Shown piece after piece: positions 26,332-35,771 of a stretch of 64,000 bases of DNA. Below the pieces are notes generated by a model. That model was given only the letters and a program-made list of their open reading frames with translations. It was not told the origin of the DNA and searched no databases. Source of the stretch: Prochlorococcus sp. HOT208_60m_813O14 (GTDB lineage: Bacteria; Cyanobacteriota; Cyanobacteriia; PCC-6307; Cyanobiaceae); assembly GCA_002025945.1 (NCBI GenBank), contig MWOO01000021.1:1-64000 (forward strand). The letters are read 5' to 3'. Every line of letters starts with the position of its first letter. Positions within the stretch are counted from its first letter, which is position 1. The translations under genes were made by a program, and so were the position numbers.

Positions 26332-28102
26332 GGTGCAAAAGATTAAATTTAAATCTTTTGTTTTAATAATTCCAATATTAATTTTTTCTGGAATATCTTT
26401 TTATTTTTTTAGTCTAATATTTAGTGCGTTAAATTTAGACGTATCTAAAAATAAAAAGTCTCGGGAAACCAAATATTCTTATGTGATTTCATCTTCTGAC
26501 AATAAGATCCTGAGCAAATTAAGCCACAAATTTGAAATAGAAAATAGTCAAAATCAAATTCCCCCTATTTTAAAAAATGCTTTTATTTCATCTGAGGATA
26601 AAAGATTTTATAAACACAATGGAATAGATTTAAAAAGTATTTCACGTGCAATTTTTCAAAATATCAGAAGTGGTTATGTTAAGGAGGGAGGAAGTACGAT
26701 TACGCAACAAGTTGCCAGAATACTTTTTCTTAATAATGACTTAAATATTCAAAGAAAAATCAAAGAAGTATTTTTATCACTAATACTTGAATTTCGATAT
26801 AACAAGAGTCAAATTTTAAAATTATATTTAAATAATATTTATCTAGGATCAGGAGCGTACGGGGTTAACGAAGCTTCTCAAGTTTATTTTGGAAAACTTA
26901 TAGAGGAATTAACCTTATCAGAGATTGCACTTCTTGCGGGATTGGCTCCAGCTCCATCAATTTATTCACCTTATCAAAATGTAGAACTAGCTATTAAAAA
27001 TAGAAATAAAGTTATTGAATCAATGTATCTTGATGGATATATTTCCCTAGCAAATAAGAATAAGGCTATTAAAGAAAGAATAAACTTAAATTATCAAACA
27101 GCTGATAATTTTTTAGATGATAAATTACTAATAAACTTTATTCTTGAGGAAACAGATAAAAGAATTGAAAATAAAAATGATTATAAGTTTTTAAGAATTA
27201 AATCTACTATCAACAAAGATTGGCAAGAAAAAGCACAAAGTATATCAAGATATGCTGGGCCTAAAGAACTTGAGTTTGCTCTGTTATCAATCGAATCAAA
27301 TACAGGGAAAATAAGGACAATGGTAACTAGCAAAAATCCAACAATTAATGAATATAATAGAGTAATTTCATCTATAAGACCTTTAGGTTCTACTTTTAAA
27401 ATAATTCCTTATGCTGCTGCATTAATAGAAGGGAAAAAATTAAGCGATAAGTTTGAAGACTTACCAATCTGCTGGGAAAGTTATTGCCCAAAAAATTTTT
27501 CAGAAGACTATAGAGGTTCAATATCTTTGATTGAATCATTTAAAAGTTCATCAAATATCGTTCCAATATCAATAACAAAAAAGTTCGGTTTAAAAAATAT
27601 TATTAATTTAGCAAATTCATTTGGATTAGGTTATAAGCAAGAGTTTGAGGAATTCCCATCATTAGCTATTGGCGCCTACGGAGATAATCTTTTAAACATC
27701 ACAAATGCATATTCTGCAATAAACAATAATGGAAAGATTCAAAGCCCTGAAATCATAGAAAAGATAGAGTCATTTAAAAAACAACCTATTTGGGAAAACA
27801 AATCTATTTCCAAGAAAATATTAGATATAAAAATAAACAAGAAACTAAATAAACTTCTTGAAAAATCTGTAAAAGAAGGAACTTCTAAAGCAGCTTCTAT
27901 AAAAGGTAAGAAAATTTATGGAAAAACAGGAACATCAGATGGAAATAAAGATCTCTGGTTTATTGGTTCCATTGATAACCTTACAACAGGGATATGGATA
28001 GGTTATGACGATAATAAGGAATCTGAATTATCTAGTGGAAATGCGGCTTATTTATGGAAGAAGTTCATATCTGAAATTTATAAAATTCCAATTAAAAAAT
28101 AA
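26324..28102 (+). CDS. class A penicillin-binding protein (transglycosylase/transpeptidase)
   Basis: A bifunctional peptidoglycan synthase, 592 residues. After one N-terminal membrane helix (about 10-33) comes the GT51 domain: SSEDKRFYKHNG with catalytic Glu91, EGGSTITQQVAR (121-132), and RKIKEVFLSLILE. The transpeptidase domain has Ser356 and Lys359 in GSTFK, SSN, and KTG (534-536). The annotated TTG start overlaps chlG by 8 bases; a GTG at 26333 would give no overlap and may be the true start. It resembles PBP1A/PBP1B-like enzymes of cyanobacteria. Confidence 0.93.
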   Translation: MLKVQKIKFKSFVLIIPILIFSGISFYFFSLIFSALNLDVSKNKKSRETKYSYVISSSDNKILSKLSHKFEIENSQNQIPPILKNAFISSEDKRFYKHNGIDLKSISRAIFQNIRSGYVKEGGSTITQQVARILFLNNDLNIQRKIKEVFLSLILEFRYNKSQILKLYLNNIYLGSGAYGVNEASQVYFGKLIEELTLSEIALLAGLAPAPSIYSPYQNVELAIKNRNKVIESMYLDGYISLANKNKAIKERINLNYQTADNFLDDKLLINFILEETDKRIENKNDYKFLRIKSTINKDWQEKAQSISRYAGPKELEFALLSIESNTGKIRTMVTSKNPTINEYNRVISSIRPLGSTFKIIPYAAALIEGKKLSDKFEDLPICWESYCPKNFSEDYRGSISLIESFKSSSNIVPISITKKFGLKNIINLANSFGLGYKQEFEEFPSLAIGAYGDNLLNITNAYSAINNNGKIQSPEIIEKIESFKKQPIWENKSISKKILDIKINKKLNKLLEKSVKEGTSKAASIKGKKIYGKTGTSDGNKDLWFIGSIDNLTTGIWIGYDDNKESELSSGNAAYLWKKFISEIYKIPIKK

Positions 28103-28111
28103 ATTATATTT

Positions 28112-29428
28112 TTAAGATTTATAAGAAATTATTGCAGAATAAAATCCATCACCAGGATAATCCAAGCTAGGTAAAATTTGCTTTTGGCTAACCAATTTTA
28201 AAGTATTATTTTTTCCAATAAATCGTTCAATTAATCGATTATTTTCATCGGGACAAATAGTACAAGTTGAGTAAACTAAAGTGCCATCTTTTTTCAAAAG
28301 AGGAAAAATACTCTCCAAAAGTTTTTCCTGTAATAAAGTTAAAGATTTTATTTTTTCTTTACTTAAGGACCATCTAGAATCTGGATTCCTGGAAAGAGTT
28401 CCAAGGCCTGAACATGGAGCATCTAGTAAAATCTTATCAAAATAAGATATGAACTTAGGATTTAATTCAATCAAACTCGTAGCATCAGCCTTAAGGGTAC
28501 TAACAGATTTCAAATTTAATCTTTCTAAATTTGATTGCAGTATTTTCAATCTTTTTGCTGATCTATCTACGGCAGTGATTTCAGCACTATCATTTGTTAA
28601 TTCTGCAAGGTGGGTAGACTTGCTTCCTGGAGCTGCACAAGCATCTAAAATCTTTTCACCTTCTTTTGGATTTAAGAGAGGTGCTATCCATTGAGAAGAT
28701 CTATCTTGAATTGTCCAAAGTCCATCACTATATCCTGGTAAATTTTTTATTGATCTTGGATTAGATTTTAAAGTAATTCCATTATGTAAATCTTTAATAA
28801 TTTCAGCATCAATTTTATTTTCATGAAGTACTTTCAAATATTTATTTAAATTAGTTTTTAATTGGTTAATTCTCAAATCAATTGATGGTTTTTTATTAAA
28901 TGCCTTAATGATTTTTTCACCATCGCTATCGCCGACCCATTTATAAAGATCCTTCACAAGCCATAATGGAAATGATTCAAGATATGAAATTCTTTCTTTT
29001 CTATCAGAAGATAATTCCGGAAAAATTTTTTGTTCTAATTTTCTTGATGCATTTCTCAATATCGCATTTACAGTTCCCGCTAAACCATTTAAATCTGTTT
29101 TTTTAGCTACTTCTACAGTGGTAGAAATAGCAGCAGGAAATGGAATTTTATCCATTTTCAATAGTTGGTATAAACCAATATGCAGAAGCCATCTTAACTT
29201 TGGAGGCTGCTTTTTATGAGTAATTTTTGATGTATGGTCCGTCCAAAGGTCAAGAAATTTTCTATACCTTATGCATCCAAAAGATAATTCCGTAATAAAA
29301 GCTATATCAAGAGGATTAAATTGATAATTTTTTAAAACCTTTTCAAGAGCATGATCAGAAAAATCGCCAGAACTAACTTTTAACAAAATTTCCCAAGCTG
29401 CCTTTCTTTGTAAATATCCTATGCTCAA
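28112..29428 (-). CDS. rsmB: 16S rRNA m5C967 methyltransferase
   Basis: A 438-residue Sun/RsmB protein: the N-terminal NusB-like RNA-binding domain (RKAAWEILLKVSSGDFSDHALEKVL), then the SAM domain with DACAAPGSKSTHLAEL, the catalytic-pair cysteines in LDAPCSGLGTLSRNPD and YSTCTICPDEN. It methylates C967 of 16S rRNA. Its stop is 9 bases from the convergent PBP stop. The length and domain order are standard. Confidence 0.95.
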   Translation of the reverse strand: MSIGYLQRKAAWEILLKVSSGDFSDHALEKVLKNYQFNPLDIAFITELSFGCIRYRKFLDLWTDHTSKITHKKQPPKLRWLLHIGLYQLLKMDKIPFPAAISTTVEVAKKTDLNGLAGTVNAILRNASRKLEQKIFPELSSDRKERISYLESFPLWLVKDLYKWVGDSDGEKIIKAFNKKPSIDLRINQLKTNLNKYLKVLHENKIDAEIIKDLHNGITLKSNPRSIKNLPGYSDGLWTIQDRSSQWIAPLLNPKEGEKILDACAAPGSKSTHLAELTNDSAEITAVDRSAKRLKILQSNLERLNLKSVSTLKADATSLIELNPKFISYFDKILLDAPCSGLGTLSRNPDSRWSLSKEKIKSLTLLQEKLLESIFPLLKKDGTLVYSTCTICPDENNRLIERFIGKNNTLKLVSQKQILPSLDYPGDGFYSAIISYKS

Positions 29429-29478
29429 AATATAATTTATTTTTAAATATAACTTTAATATACAAAAAATTTAAAAAT

Positions 29479-29622
29479 TTAAACTACTTTTTCAATTACA
29501 GAATTAAACCAAATAAAACCTAAGATAGAAATAAGTGAAAGATTAAATCCTAAAAAAAGAAAGATATTTAAAGAATGGATTCTTTCCCGAATAAATATTT
29601 TTTTCTCTTCTTGATACTTCAT
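29479..29622 (-). CDS. small single-pass membrane protein, 47 aa
   Basis: ATG at 29622, TAA at 29481-29479. A charged start (MKYQEEKKIFIRERIHS) is followed by one strong hydrophobic helix (about residues 18-40, LNIFLFLGFNLSLISILGFI) and a short tail ending IEKVV. Architecture fits a small membrane-anchored subunit. It lies 19 bases after the stop of the next small gene on the same strand. I cannot match it to any named photosystem or NDH small subunit. Confidence 0.5.
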   Translation of the reverse strand: MKYQEEKKIFIRERIHSLNIFLFLGFNLSLISILGFIWFNSVIEKVV

Positions 29623-29641
29623 TAGTAAAATAAAAAATTAA

Positions 29642-29821
29642 TCAGGATTTTATACGGCAACCAATATTAATGGAACCTGCATCAAGCATTCTGCCTAATT
29701 TAATCGCTATGGATTCTTCCAACCTTGTAAAATTAGATTGATGGGTAGTTATCCAATCTAATTCAGAAAAAGTGATAATTCCCGTCGAATTACTTTTTAA
29801 AAAAAGTGTTCCAATTTCCAT
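29642..29821 (-). CDS. small conserved soluble protein, 59 aa
   Basis: ATG at 29821, TGA at 29644-29642. The product MEIGTLFLKS...ITFSELDWITTHQSNFTRLEESIA...LGRMLDAGSINIGCRIKS is well-ordered and soluble; I recall similar short picocyanobacterial proteins with the GxITxxExDW...GRLLDxGxINLGCR pattern, but cannot name a function. There are no metal-site cysteine pairs and no membrane segment. It fills most of the rsmB-photolyase gap on the same strand as both. Confidence 0.6.
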   Translation of the reverse strand: MEIGTLFLKSNSTGIITFSELDWITTHQSNFTRLEESIAIKLGRMLDAGSINIGCRIKS

Positions 29822-29926
29822 TGGATAAATCTAATTTTTTCTAAGTTAACATCCGTACTTAATATTTCGTCATAACATAATATTCTTTTAATTTTTCATA
29901 GACAACTGTAGATTATTACTCTTAAT

Positions 29927-31417
29927 TTATTGAATATCTCTTAAAAATTTATCGGCCGTTTTTAAATGATTATTTAATTTTTCCTCAGACATTTTATCGA
30001 GATTTCTCGTTAACATTGCCAGACGATATTGCTTTCTAAAAAAGCTTTCATTATCTTTAATAAATTTCCAAAATAAGCCATCCCATATTTCACACCATGG
30101 GCCACTTTTAAAATTAGACATTTTTTTTACATAATTAGAACTTGATATATATGGCTTTGTTGAAAAGATACCTCCATCACTAAACTGACTCATTCCGTAA
30201 ACATTTGGGACCATAACCCAATCATAGGAATCAATAAACATTTCCATAAACCATTTATAAACTTGGTTGGGGTGAATTCTACATAGAAGCATAAAGTTGC
30301 CAATAATCATTAGCCGCTCAATATGATGACAATAACCAAATTTAATAATATTTTTTATAACAACGTCTACTGGTTCAATTCCTGTATTTCCTTGATAAAA
30401 AGATTTTGGAATTGGCTTATCTTCAAAATTCCAAAAATTACTATTTCGCATTTTTGTTCCATACTTCTTATAAACAAGACAAATAAATTCTCTCCATCCA
30501 ATAATTTGACGAATAAAACCCTCTAAAGAGTTAATTGGAATATTATAGTTTTTTGCATAAAGTAATGCTTTATTTACTACTTCATCTGGCGTTAATAATC
30601 CACTGTTTAAAAGAGGAGAAAGTAAACTATGCCATAAAAAAGAATTTTCTTTAGAAATAGCATCTTCATAATCTCCAAATAAGAAAAATCTATGTTTAAA
30701 AAAATCATTTAACCATTCATCTGCTTCATCAAAATTAGTTGGATATAAAAAGTTATTACTTTCTCCAATAAAATCAATATCTAAATTGTCCAATGACTTT
30801 TCGGCATGAATTACAAATTTATTTTTTAGTAATTTAGGTGTATCAGGTATGCTTATTTTTTTAGGTAATTTTTTTCTATTCATCTCATCGAAACTCCACT
30901 TACCACCTTCAGGTGTACCATCCGAATTAACTAATATCTTCTGGCTTTTTCTTTGATTTTCATAAAATCTCCCCATAAGAGGTTTTTTTGTATTTAATTC
31001 AAATAACTCTTTTAACTCTCCACTGCTCATAAACATCGGAGAAGGCAAAATATTTAAAGCTAAATTATTGCTTTCAACAAAATTTTTAATCCTCTTCATT
31101 ATTAAAAAATCATGAGGGTCAATGAGATTTATTTTCTGATATTTATCTTTAATAAATTCAGATAAGTATTCAACTGTAGAAATATTATTCTTATTTTCGA
31201 TATATAAAACTTTAAAGCCAGATATTTCTAAATATTTTTTATAAGCGAACATAGATGCTCTATGGAAAACTAACTTGTTTTTATGGTTAATTAATTTATA
31301 AAATTTATCATTTCCAAAAAATAATGAGTCTTCCAATATTAAAATTTCACAATTTATTTTTAAGATTGGGCTTTCTCTAAAAAGTTGATTCGGGAAAATA
31401 ATTGATACTTGTTTCAT
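29927..31417 (-). CDS. photolyase-related protein (DPRP/FeS-BCP family) lacking Fe-S cysteines
   Basis: The 496-residue protein matches the deoxyribodipyrimidine photolyase-related family (COG3046; (6-4) photolyases such as PhrB). The N-terminal alpha/beta domain starts [15 protein letters not shown]. The FAD domain shows [49 protein letters not shown] and [14 protein letters not shown]. Family members then bind a 4Fe-4S cluster through four cysteines including a CxxC. Here the segment is shortened to [14 protein letters not shown], so the cluster seems lost. FAD and DNA repair or sensing remain plausible. Its ATG overlaps the stop of the DUF2256 gene by 3 bases. Confidence 0.85.
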   Translation of the reverse strand: MKQVSIIFPNQLFRESPILKINCEILILEDSLFFGNDKFYKLINHKNKLVFHRASMFAYKKYLEISGFKVLYIENKNNISTVEYLSEFIKDKYQKINLIDPHDFLIMKRIKNFVESNNLALNILPSPMFMSSGELKELFELNTKKPLMGRFYENQRKSQKILVNSDGTPEGGKWSFDEMNRKKLPKKISIPDTPKLLKNKFVIHAEKSLDNLDIDFIGESNNFLYPTNFDEADEWLNDFFKHRFFLFGDYEDAISKENSFLWHSLLSPLLNSGLLTPDEVVNKALLYAKNYNIPINSLEGFIRQIIGWREFICLVYKKYGTKMRNSNFWNFEDKPIPKSFYQGNTGIEPVDVVIKNIIKFGYCHHIERLMIIGNFMLLCRIHPNQVYKWFMEMFIDSYDWVMVPNVYGMSQFSDGGIFSTKPYISSSNYVKKMSNFKSGPWCEIWDGLFWKFIKDNESFFRKQYRLAMLTRNLDKMSEEKLNNHLKTADKFLRDIQ

Positions 31418-31545
31418 CTTTCCGACTTCCTGTTACTGCATCTTTTTGAACAGTAAATAACATCATCCCAACAGTTTTTCCATTTTTTACGCCACTCAAA
31501 CGGCCTATTGCAAACAGGACAAGTTTTAGTAGAAAGATTTTTCAA
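31414..31545 (-). CDS. DUF2256 zinc-binding small protein, 43 aa
   Basis: A TTG-initiated frame (31545) ending TGA at 31416-31414. The product is a textbook DUF2256 protein: [20 protein letters not shown] followed by DVIYCSKRC, with cysteines placed to bind zinc (CPVC at 9-12, Cys32 and Cys36). DUF2256 genes often neighbour cryptochrome or photolyase genes; the function is unknown. An in-frame TAA two codons upstream rules out a longer start. The stop shares bases with the photolyase-like ATG (ATGA), and the start is 3 bases after the DUF2805 stop. Confidence 0.85.
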   Translation of the reverse strand: MKNLSTKTCPVCNRPFEWRKKWKNCWDDVIYCSKRCSNRKSER

Positions 31546-31548
31546 AAT

Positions 31549-31785
31549 TTATAATTTTCTTTTATGAGTAGATTTAAATCTAGTTGAATCTTTAAGAGCC
31601 ATATGTTTTGTATTTCTTCCCGAAACTCTCTTTCTCCAGACTTTGAAAGATTTGGGTTTAAGATTTTGACGCATAATTTTTATCGCATCTTCCTCTTTTA
31701 AACCAAATTGATACTCGATAGCTTCAAAGGGTGTTCTATCTTCCCAACACATTTCTATTATTCTGTCTATATCGATACTTTCCAT
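31549..31785 (-). CDS. DUF2805 / TIGR03643 family protein
   Basis: A small basic protein with the family pattern DRIIEMCWEDRTPFEAIEYQFGLKE, then IMRQNLKPKSFKVWRKRVSGRNTKH. It looks like a helix-turn-helix-type nucleic-acid-binding fold with an Arg/Lys-rich C-terminus (STHKRKL). I chose the ATG at 31785, 2 bases after the upstream DCC gene's stop, giving 78 residues. Starts at 31812 or 31800 would overlap that gene. The function is unknown; the family commonly travels with DUF2256 and photolyases. Confidence 0.8.
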   Translation of the reverse strand: MESIDIDRIIEMCWEDRTPFEAIEYQFGLKEEDAIKIMRQNLKPKSFKVWRKRVSGRNTKHMALKDSTRFKSTHKRKL

Positions 31786-31787
31786 AT

Positions 31788-32192
31788 TTATTGTTCGCAT
31801 TGTGAGGTGCAAAGTTTTTCAATATCGGATCTACCTGTAATTTGAAGTCTATATTTTGCCCAATATCTGTAAACCAATCTCAATAATGGAGATAAAAACT
31901 TAATCTTCAAGGGATAATAAACCCAACCTAAACCAACTAATTCATAAGAATATGCAAGTACATCTAGTCCCCTAATAATTTCACCATTTTCAATAATGCC
32001 ATGCAGGTTTGACATAGCTTCTGAATATGAGATGTCATTAAAAAGACTTGGATCATAATCCTTACTATTAATATCTATAAATGAAATTTGATTTAAGGTA
32101 TCTCTTTTTTTAAGAAAATTTGTTTCTCTCAAGCAAAGTGGGCAACCACCATCGAATAGAAAGGTTAATTTATTTTTCATATTTTTATTCAA
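31788..32192 (-). CDS. DCC-type thiol-disulfide oxidoreductase-like protein (DUF393)
   Basis: The 134-residue protein has the DUF393/DCC hallmark in FLFDGGCPLCLRETNFL (DxxCPLC), a thioredoxin-like CxxC, and the later segment IRGLDVLAYSYELVGLGWVYYPL typical of the family. A redox or electron-transfer role is usual to propose. A second Met five codons in (MKNKLTF) is an alternative start. It is the first gene of the leftward group DCC, DUF2805, DUF2256, photolyase-like, and its upstream region is 32193-32357. Confidence 0.82.
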   Translation of the reverse strand: MNKNMKNKLTFLFDGGCPLCLRETNFLKKRDTLNQISFIDINSKDYDPSLFNDISYSEAMSNLHGIIENGEIIRGLDVLAYSYELVGLGWVYYPLKIKFLSPLLRLVYRYWAKYRLQITGRSDIEKLCTSQCEQ

Positions 32193-32357
32193 ATATAGAA
32201 ATTAAATAACTTTTTTGTGGGATAAAAAAAATTTTTTACTACACAAGCTTTATAAATCCTTAATAATTATCAGTTCAAATCACGTGAAATTATATTATCT
32301 TATGAATTAATAAGCCATTGATTAAGGGATACGTCAATGGTTTAAAACTATTTATTT

Positions 32358-32561
32358 TTAATCATCTAAGAGATGAACTCCTTCCCCCACATCTGAAGCA
32401 AATTTACAATATTTTTCAAAAACAATACCCACTCCTCTCATTTTTTCTCCTAATTCATCGTTAAATTTATTCCATTCTTCAGTTTCTCGCTCAGGTAAAT
32501 TCCATCCTTGTTTTTCTACCATGCTCGTAATTACAGTATAATCCCATTCGATGTATGCCAT
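32358..32561 (-). CDS. small acidic protein of unknown function, 67 aa
   Basis: Start chosen at the ATG at 32561 (MAYIEWDYTVITSMVEKQGW...); a further upstream ATG at 32597 would add a hydrophobic 12-residue piece less typical of such proteins. The product is soluble and acidic, ending FASDVGEGVHLLDD. No family is recognised. Its 3' side faces the DCC gene's promoter region. Confidence 0.5.
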   Translation of the reverse strand: MAYIEWDYTVITSMVEKQGWNLPERETEEWNKFNDELGEKMRGVGIVFEKYCKFASDVGEGVHLLDD

Positions 32562-32651
32562 TAAGCTAATTAAAAACTTCCAAATATTATAAACCAAGAG
32601 ATTTCATAATTAAAAAATTGTTTTTTCCAAATAGTATTTCAAATTTTGGAA

Positions 32652-33254
32652 TCATTTAGACCAAAGATTTGTTGATCTAGCGTTAACACCCCATAATTTT
32701 TCCAATCTCTGATCTCTCCCACATGAGAATCTATAGAACTTATATTTCAATTCATTTCTCTCTGCAAAATCCTGATGATATTCTTCAGCCAACCAAAATT
32801 GACCTTTTGATTTTAGTTCTACAGATATTTTTTCTAATGGCACACTCAATTCATTAGAGGCAGAAAAAATTGCATTTTTTGCATCACTTTCCTCAGTTGG
32901 ATCTTTGAAAAAAATAACTGGCTTATAAGAATCTCCACGATCACAAAATTGACCCTTGCCATCCAGAGGATCAATATTTCTGAAATAGAGCCTTAGTATC
33001 TCGGGTAAAGTTACCAATTTGGAATCATAGTTCACCAAAACCACTTCCTGATGTCCTTCATGATTTTCGTATGTAGGATTTTGTAAATCTCCACCTGAAT
33101 AGCCACTTTGTACAAAATTAATCCCTTTTAATGACTCTAAATCATGCTCTAAACACCAAAAACAACCTCCTCCAAGAATCAATTCCTCTGCAAAAACGTT
33201 TACAGGGTTAATAAATATTGAAAGGGCAATTATTAGAGGTAAGAAATATTTCAT
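32652..33254 (-). CDS. msrA: peptide methionine-S-sulfoxide reductase, exported
   Basis: It reduces Met-S-sulfoxide. The catalytic Cys31 is in GGGCFWCLEHD; the downstream EYHQDF and GYSGG motifs are normal. The 200 residues begin with a signal peptide (about 1-22, LIIALSIFINPVNVFA), so it acts in the periplasm or lumen side, unlike the cytosolic MsrA of many bacteria. No C-terminal MsrB domain. It starts 16 bases downstream of lpxB's stop on the same strand. Confidence 0.95.
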   Translation of the reverse strand: MKYFLPLIIALSIFINPVNVFAEELILGGGCFWCLEHDLESLKGINFVQSGYSGGDLQNPTYENHEGHQEVVLVNYDSKLVTLPEILRLYFRNIDPLDGKGQFCDRGDSYKPVIFFKDPTEESDAKNAIFSASNELSVPLEKISVELKSKGQFWLAEEYHQDFAERNELKYKFYRFSCGRDQRLEKLWGVNARSTNLWSK

Positions 33255-33270
33255 TTTTTTATTATAAAGT

Positions 33271-34449
33271 TCAAATAATAGAATTAATAATCTCTTTAGC
33301 AGCTCTCTGGACTACGCCCTCTTCTCCTAATTCTTTTTTTAAAAAAGCATAACCTTTTTTAATTTTTATTTTTTCTGACTTCCCCTCAAGAATCCTACAA
33401 GATTTATAGAAGATTTTCTTTTCATCAAACTCCTTTTGTACAAACTCAGGGACAATCAATTTATTAACTAACAAATTTACAGGGGAAATAAATTTTACTT
33501 TGAAATTGAGAATTTTTTTAGCAATAAAAGCAGTTATCCTACTTACTCTATAACCAACAATCTGCGGGATTCCATATAAAGCTAATTCCATATTAACTGT
33601 CCCAGATTTACAAAGCGCAATTTTAGTGAGGGAATAAATATAAGGCTTTAATTTTGCACTATCTTTTTGAGAAATCACAAGCCCATTAACTTGATATTTT
33701 CTAAAGGCTTTTTTGAATATTTCATCAAAAGCATCCCGACAGGAGGGAATATAGACAACCAAACTTGGATATTTTTGTTGTAATTTTTTAGCCGATTTCA
33801 TAAAAGTAGGTAATAAATATCGCAATTCTTGAGGTCTTGATGCGGGCATTAAAAGTATGATGTTTTGATCAGGGCGAAGGTTTAAAATGGTTCTGGAATC
33901 TTTCTTTAGAGGAAGTTTTTTTGTTAAATCAATCATTGGATGTCCAACCCAAAAAACATTTCCGCCCCTTTTTTTGTAAAACGCTGCTTCTTTCTTGAAA
34001 ATTGCGAAAATCTTATCAGAAAACTTTATTAGATTTGTTGTGGTGTTATTGCCAACCCGCCAAGCCCACTCTTGAGGAGCAATATAGTAAAAAATTGGAA
34101 TTTTAGTCTTGGCTCTTTTTAATTTAGTACCAATTTTTATATTGGGTCCCATATAGTCAATCAAAATTAGGCAATCAGGAGGATATTTTTTTAGTAATTT
34201 GTAGAACCTTTTTTGAATTCTTATTGTTGGAATAATAAGAGGTAAAGCTTCCCAAATTCCTATTGCACTAATTGATGTAGTATCTTGAAGAATTTTTACA
34301 CCTTCTTTCTTCATCCTTTCCCCGCCTAATCCGCAAATTTCTAAATCTATAGATTTTTTTTTAGCTTCATCTAATAATGCTTTTGATAACAAACTTCCGT
34401 GCAAATCTCCAGAGACTTCACCCGTACTGATAAATATCTTTTTATTCAT
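33271..34449 (-). CDS. lpxB: lipid-A-disaccharide synthase
   Basis: It joins UDP-2,3-diacylglucosamine and lipid X into the lipid A disaccharide at the inner face of the membrane. The GT19 protein has 392 residues: the start ISTGEVSGDLHGSLL, then IDYMGPNIKIG, YYIAPQEWAWR and CKSGTVNMELALYGIPQIVGYR. It overlaps the lpxA stop by 1 base, last of the lpxC-fabZ-lpxA-lpxB leftward series. Confidence 0.95.
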   Translation of the reverse strand: MNKKIFISTGEVSGDLHGSLLSKALLDEAKKKSIDLEICGLGGERMKKEGVKILQDTTSISAIGIWEALPLIIPTIRIQKRFYKLLKKYPPDCLILIDYMGPNIKIGTKLKRAKTKIPIFYYIAPQEWAWRVGNNTTTNLIKFSDKIFAIFKKEAAFYKKRGGNVFWVGHPMIDLTKKLPLKKDSRTILNLRPDQNIILLMPASRPQELRYLLPTFMKSAKKLQQKYPSLVVYIPSCRDAFDEIFKKAFRKYQVNGLVISQKDSAKLKPYIYSLTKIALCKSGTVNMELALYGIPQIVGYRVSRITAFIAKKILNFKVKFISPVNLLVNKLIVPEFVQKEFDEKKIFYKSCRILEGKSEKIKIKKGYAFLKKELGEEGVVQRAAKEIINSII

Positions 34450-35303
34450 TAATTTAAGAAAGGCATGGGGCCGCGTCTTTCTTTCGATATTGAATCTTTT
34501 AAGAAATCACATAATTTTGTTGAAGAAAGATCTAATTTACCTTTTAATGCCGTGTCCAATGCATCAGACATTACATCGCTGGACTTAAAAAGTAAATTCC
34601 ACGTATTCTGCAAAAGTTTCAAATCAAACTCCTTATTTTCCATCAATCCACTTCTTTTAATTCCAATCCTATTTAAACCTCTCAATCTTCCCGGATGTCC
34701 TTCGGCTAGGCAAAAAGGTGGGACATCTCTATCTACTCTTGTCATTCCTCCTATCATTGCTAAATATCCAATATGTACAAATTGATGGATACCCAAACAA
34801 CCCCCAATAATAGCTTTATCTTCAACCTTTACATGACCTGCAACTTGAACACTATTTGATAAAACTATCCTATTTCCAAGCTCGCAATTATGGCCTATGT
34901 GAGTGTATGCCATTAACAAATTATTACTACCAATAATAGTTTTTTCTCCTTCATTAGTTGCCTTATTAATAGTTACGCACTCTCTAAAGGTATTATTATC
35001 TCCAATAATTACCTCAGTTGAAGCCCCTTTATATTTAAGATCTTGAGGATCCAGACCTATAAAAACGTTTGGGAAGATTTTATTGTTAGCACCAATTTGA
35101 GTTCTTCCCGTAATGACAGCATTCGGGCCTATTTCAGTTCCTTTCCCGATAGTCACATCAGGACCGACAATAGCTCCTTGAGAGACAATAACCCCATCAT
35201 GTAACTCGGCACTTGGATCAACATAAGCACTTGGATGGACTTTTACACCACTAAAGCTTGTATTTAATTCAGTATTTTTACGATCCATAATATCCTTAAT
35301 CAA
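34449..35303 (-). CDS. lpxA: UDP-N-acetylglucosamine acyltransferase
   Basis: The first step of lipid A: transfer of 3-hydroxyacyl from ACP to UDP-GlcNAc. The left-handed beta-helix is seen as hexapeptide repeats ([20 protein letters not shown]...), with the catalytic His in [11 protein letters not shown] and the C-terminal helical domain. The start at 35303 overlaps fabZ by 8 bases; a second ATG five codons later (35288, MDRKNTE) is equally possible. Confidence 0.95.
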   Translation of the reverse strand: MIKDIMDRKNTELNTSFSGVKVHPSAYVDPSAELHDGVIVSQGAIVGPDVTIGKGTEIGPNAVITGRTQIGANNKIFPNVFIGLDPQDLKYKGASTEVIIGDNNTFRECVTINKATNEGEKTIIGSNNLLMAYTHIGHNCELGNRIVLSNSVQVAGHVKVEDKAIIGGCLGIHQFVHIGYLAMIGGMTRVDRDVPPFCLAEGHPGRLRGLNRIGIKRSGLMENKEFDLKLLQNTWNLLFKSSDVMSDALDTALKGKLDLSSTKLCDFLKDSISKERRGPMPFLN

Positions 35304-35754
35304 CTAATGAAAACATTAATTCTCCAGAACAAACCAACTTCCCATCAACATGAGCCTCACCTTTAACCTTCCCAAATCTTTGTCTTTTAATAGATAATAA
35401 CTCACAAGAAATTATCAATTGATCTCCAGGCACCACTGGTTTTCTGAATTTAACATTATTGATTCCAGCGAAGACGAAAAGTCCTTTAGGAAGATTGGGC
35501 ATTTGCGTTACAATTATTCCCCCAACTTGGGCCATTGATTCCACAATAAGAACTCCCGGCATTAAGGGTCTCTCAGGAAAGTGTCCCTGAAATTGAGGCT
35601 CATTTATAGTTACATTTTTTACTGCAACAGCTCTCTCCCCAGGAATATTCTCTATAACTTTGTCCACAAGAGCAAAAGGATATCTGTGAGGTAATAAACC
35701 TAGTATGTGCTCAGAGGAAAGTTGATTATTTTCACTGGATAATTTCTTTTCCAA
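35296..35754 (-). CDS. fabZ: 3-hydroxyacyl-[acyl-carrier-protein] dehydratase
   Basis: It dehydrates 3-hydroxyacyl-ACP in fatty acid synthesis and competes with LpxA for the 3-hydroxy substrate, which explains its place in the lpx run. The hot-dog protein shows [11 protein letters not shown], and the catalytic His and Glu in [20 protein letters not shown]. Length 152. It lies 17 bases after lpxC. Confidence 0.95.
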   Translation of the reverse strand: MEKKLSSENNQLSSEHILGLLPHRYPFALVDKVIENIPGERAVAVKNVTINEPQFQGHFPERPLMPGVLIVESMAQVGGIIVTQMPNLPKGLFVFAGINNVKFRKPVVPGDQLIISCELLSIKRQRFGKVKGEAHVDGKLVCSGELMFSLVD

Positions 35755-35771
35755 AACAATTAAAGATAAAG

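Noticed and set aside
34465-34785. Plus-strand frame of 106 codons within lpxA
   Set aside because: It lies entirely inside the well-conserved lpxA gene and shows no recognisable motif.
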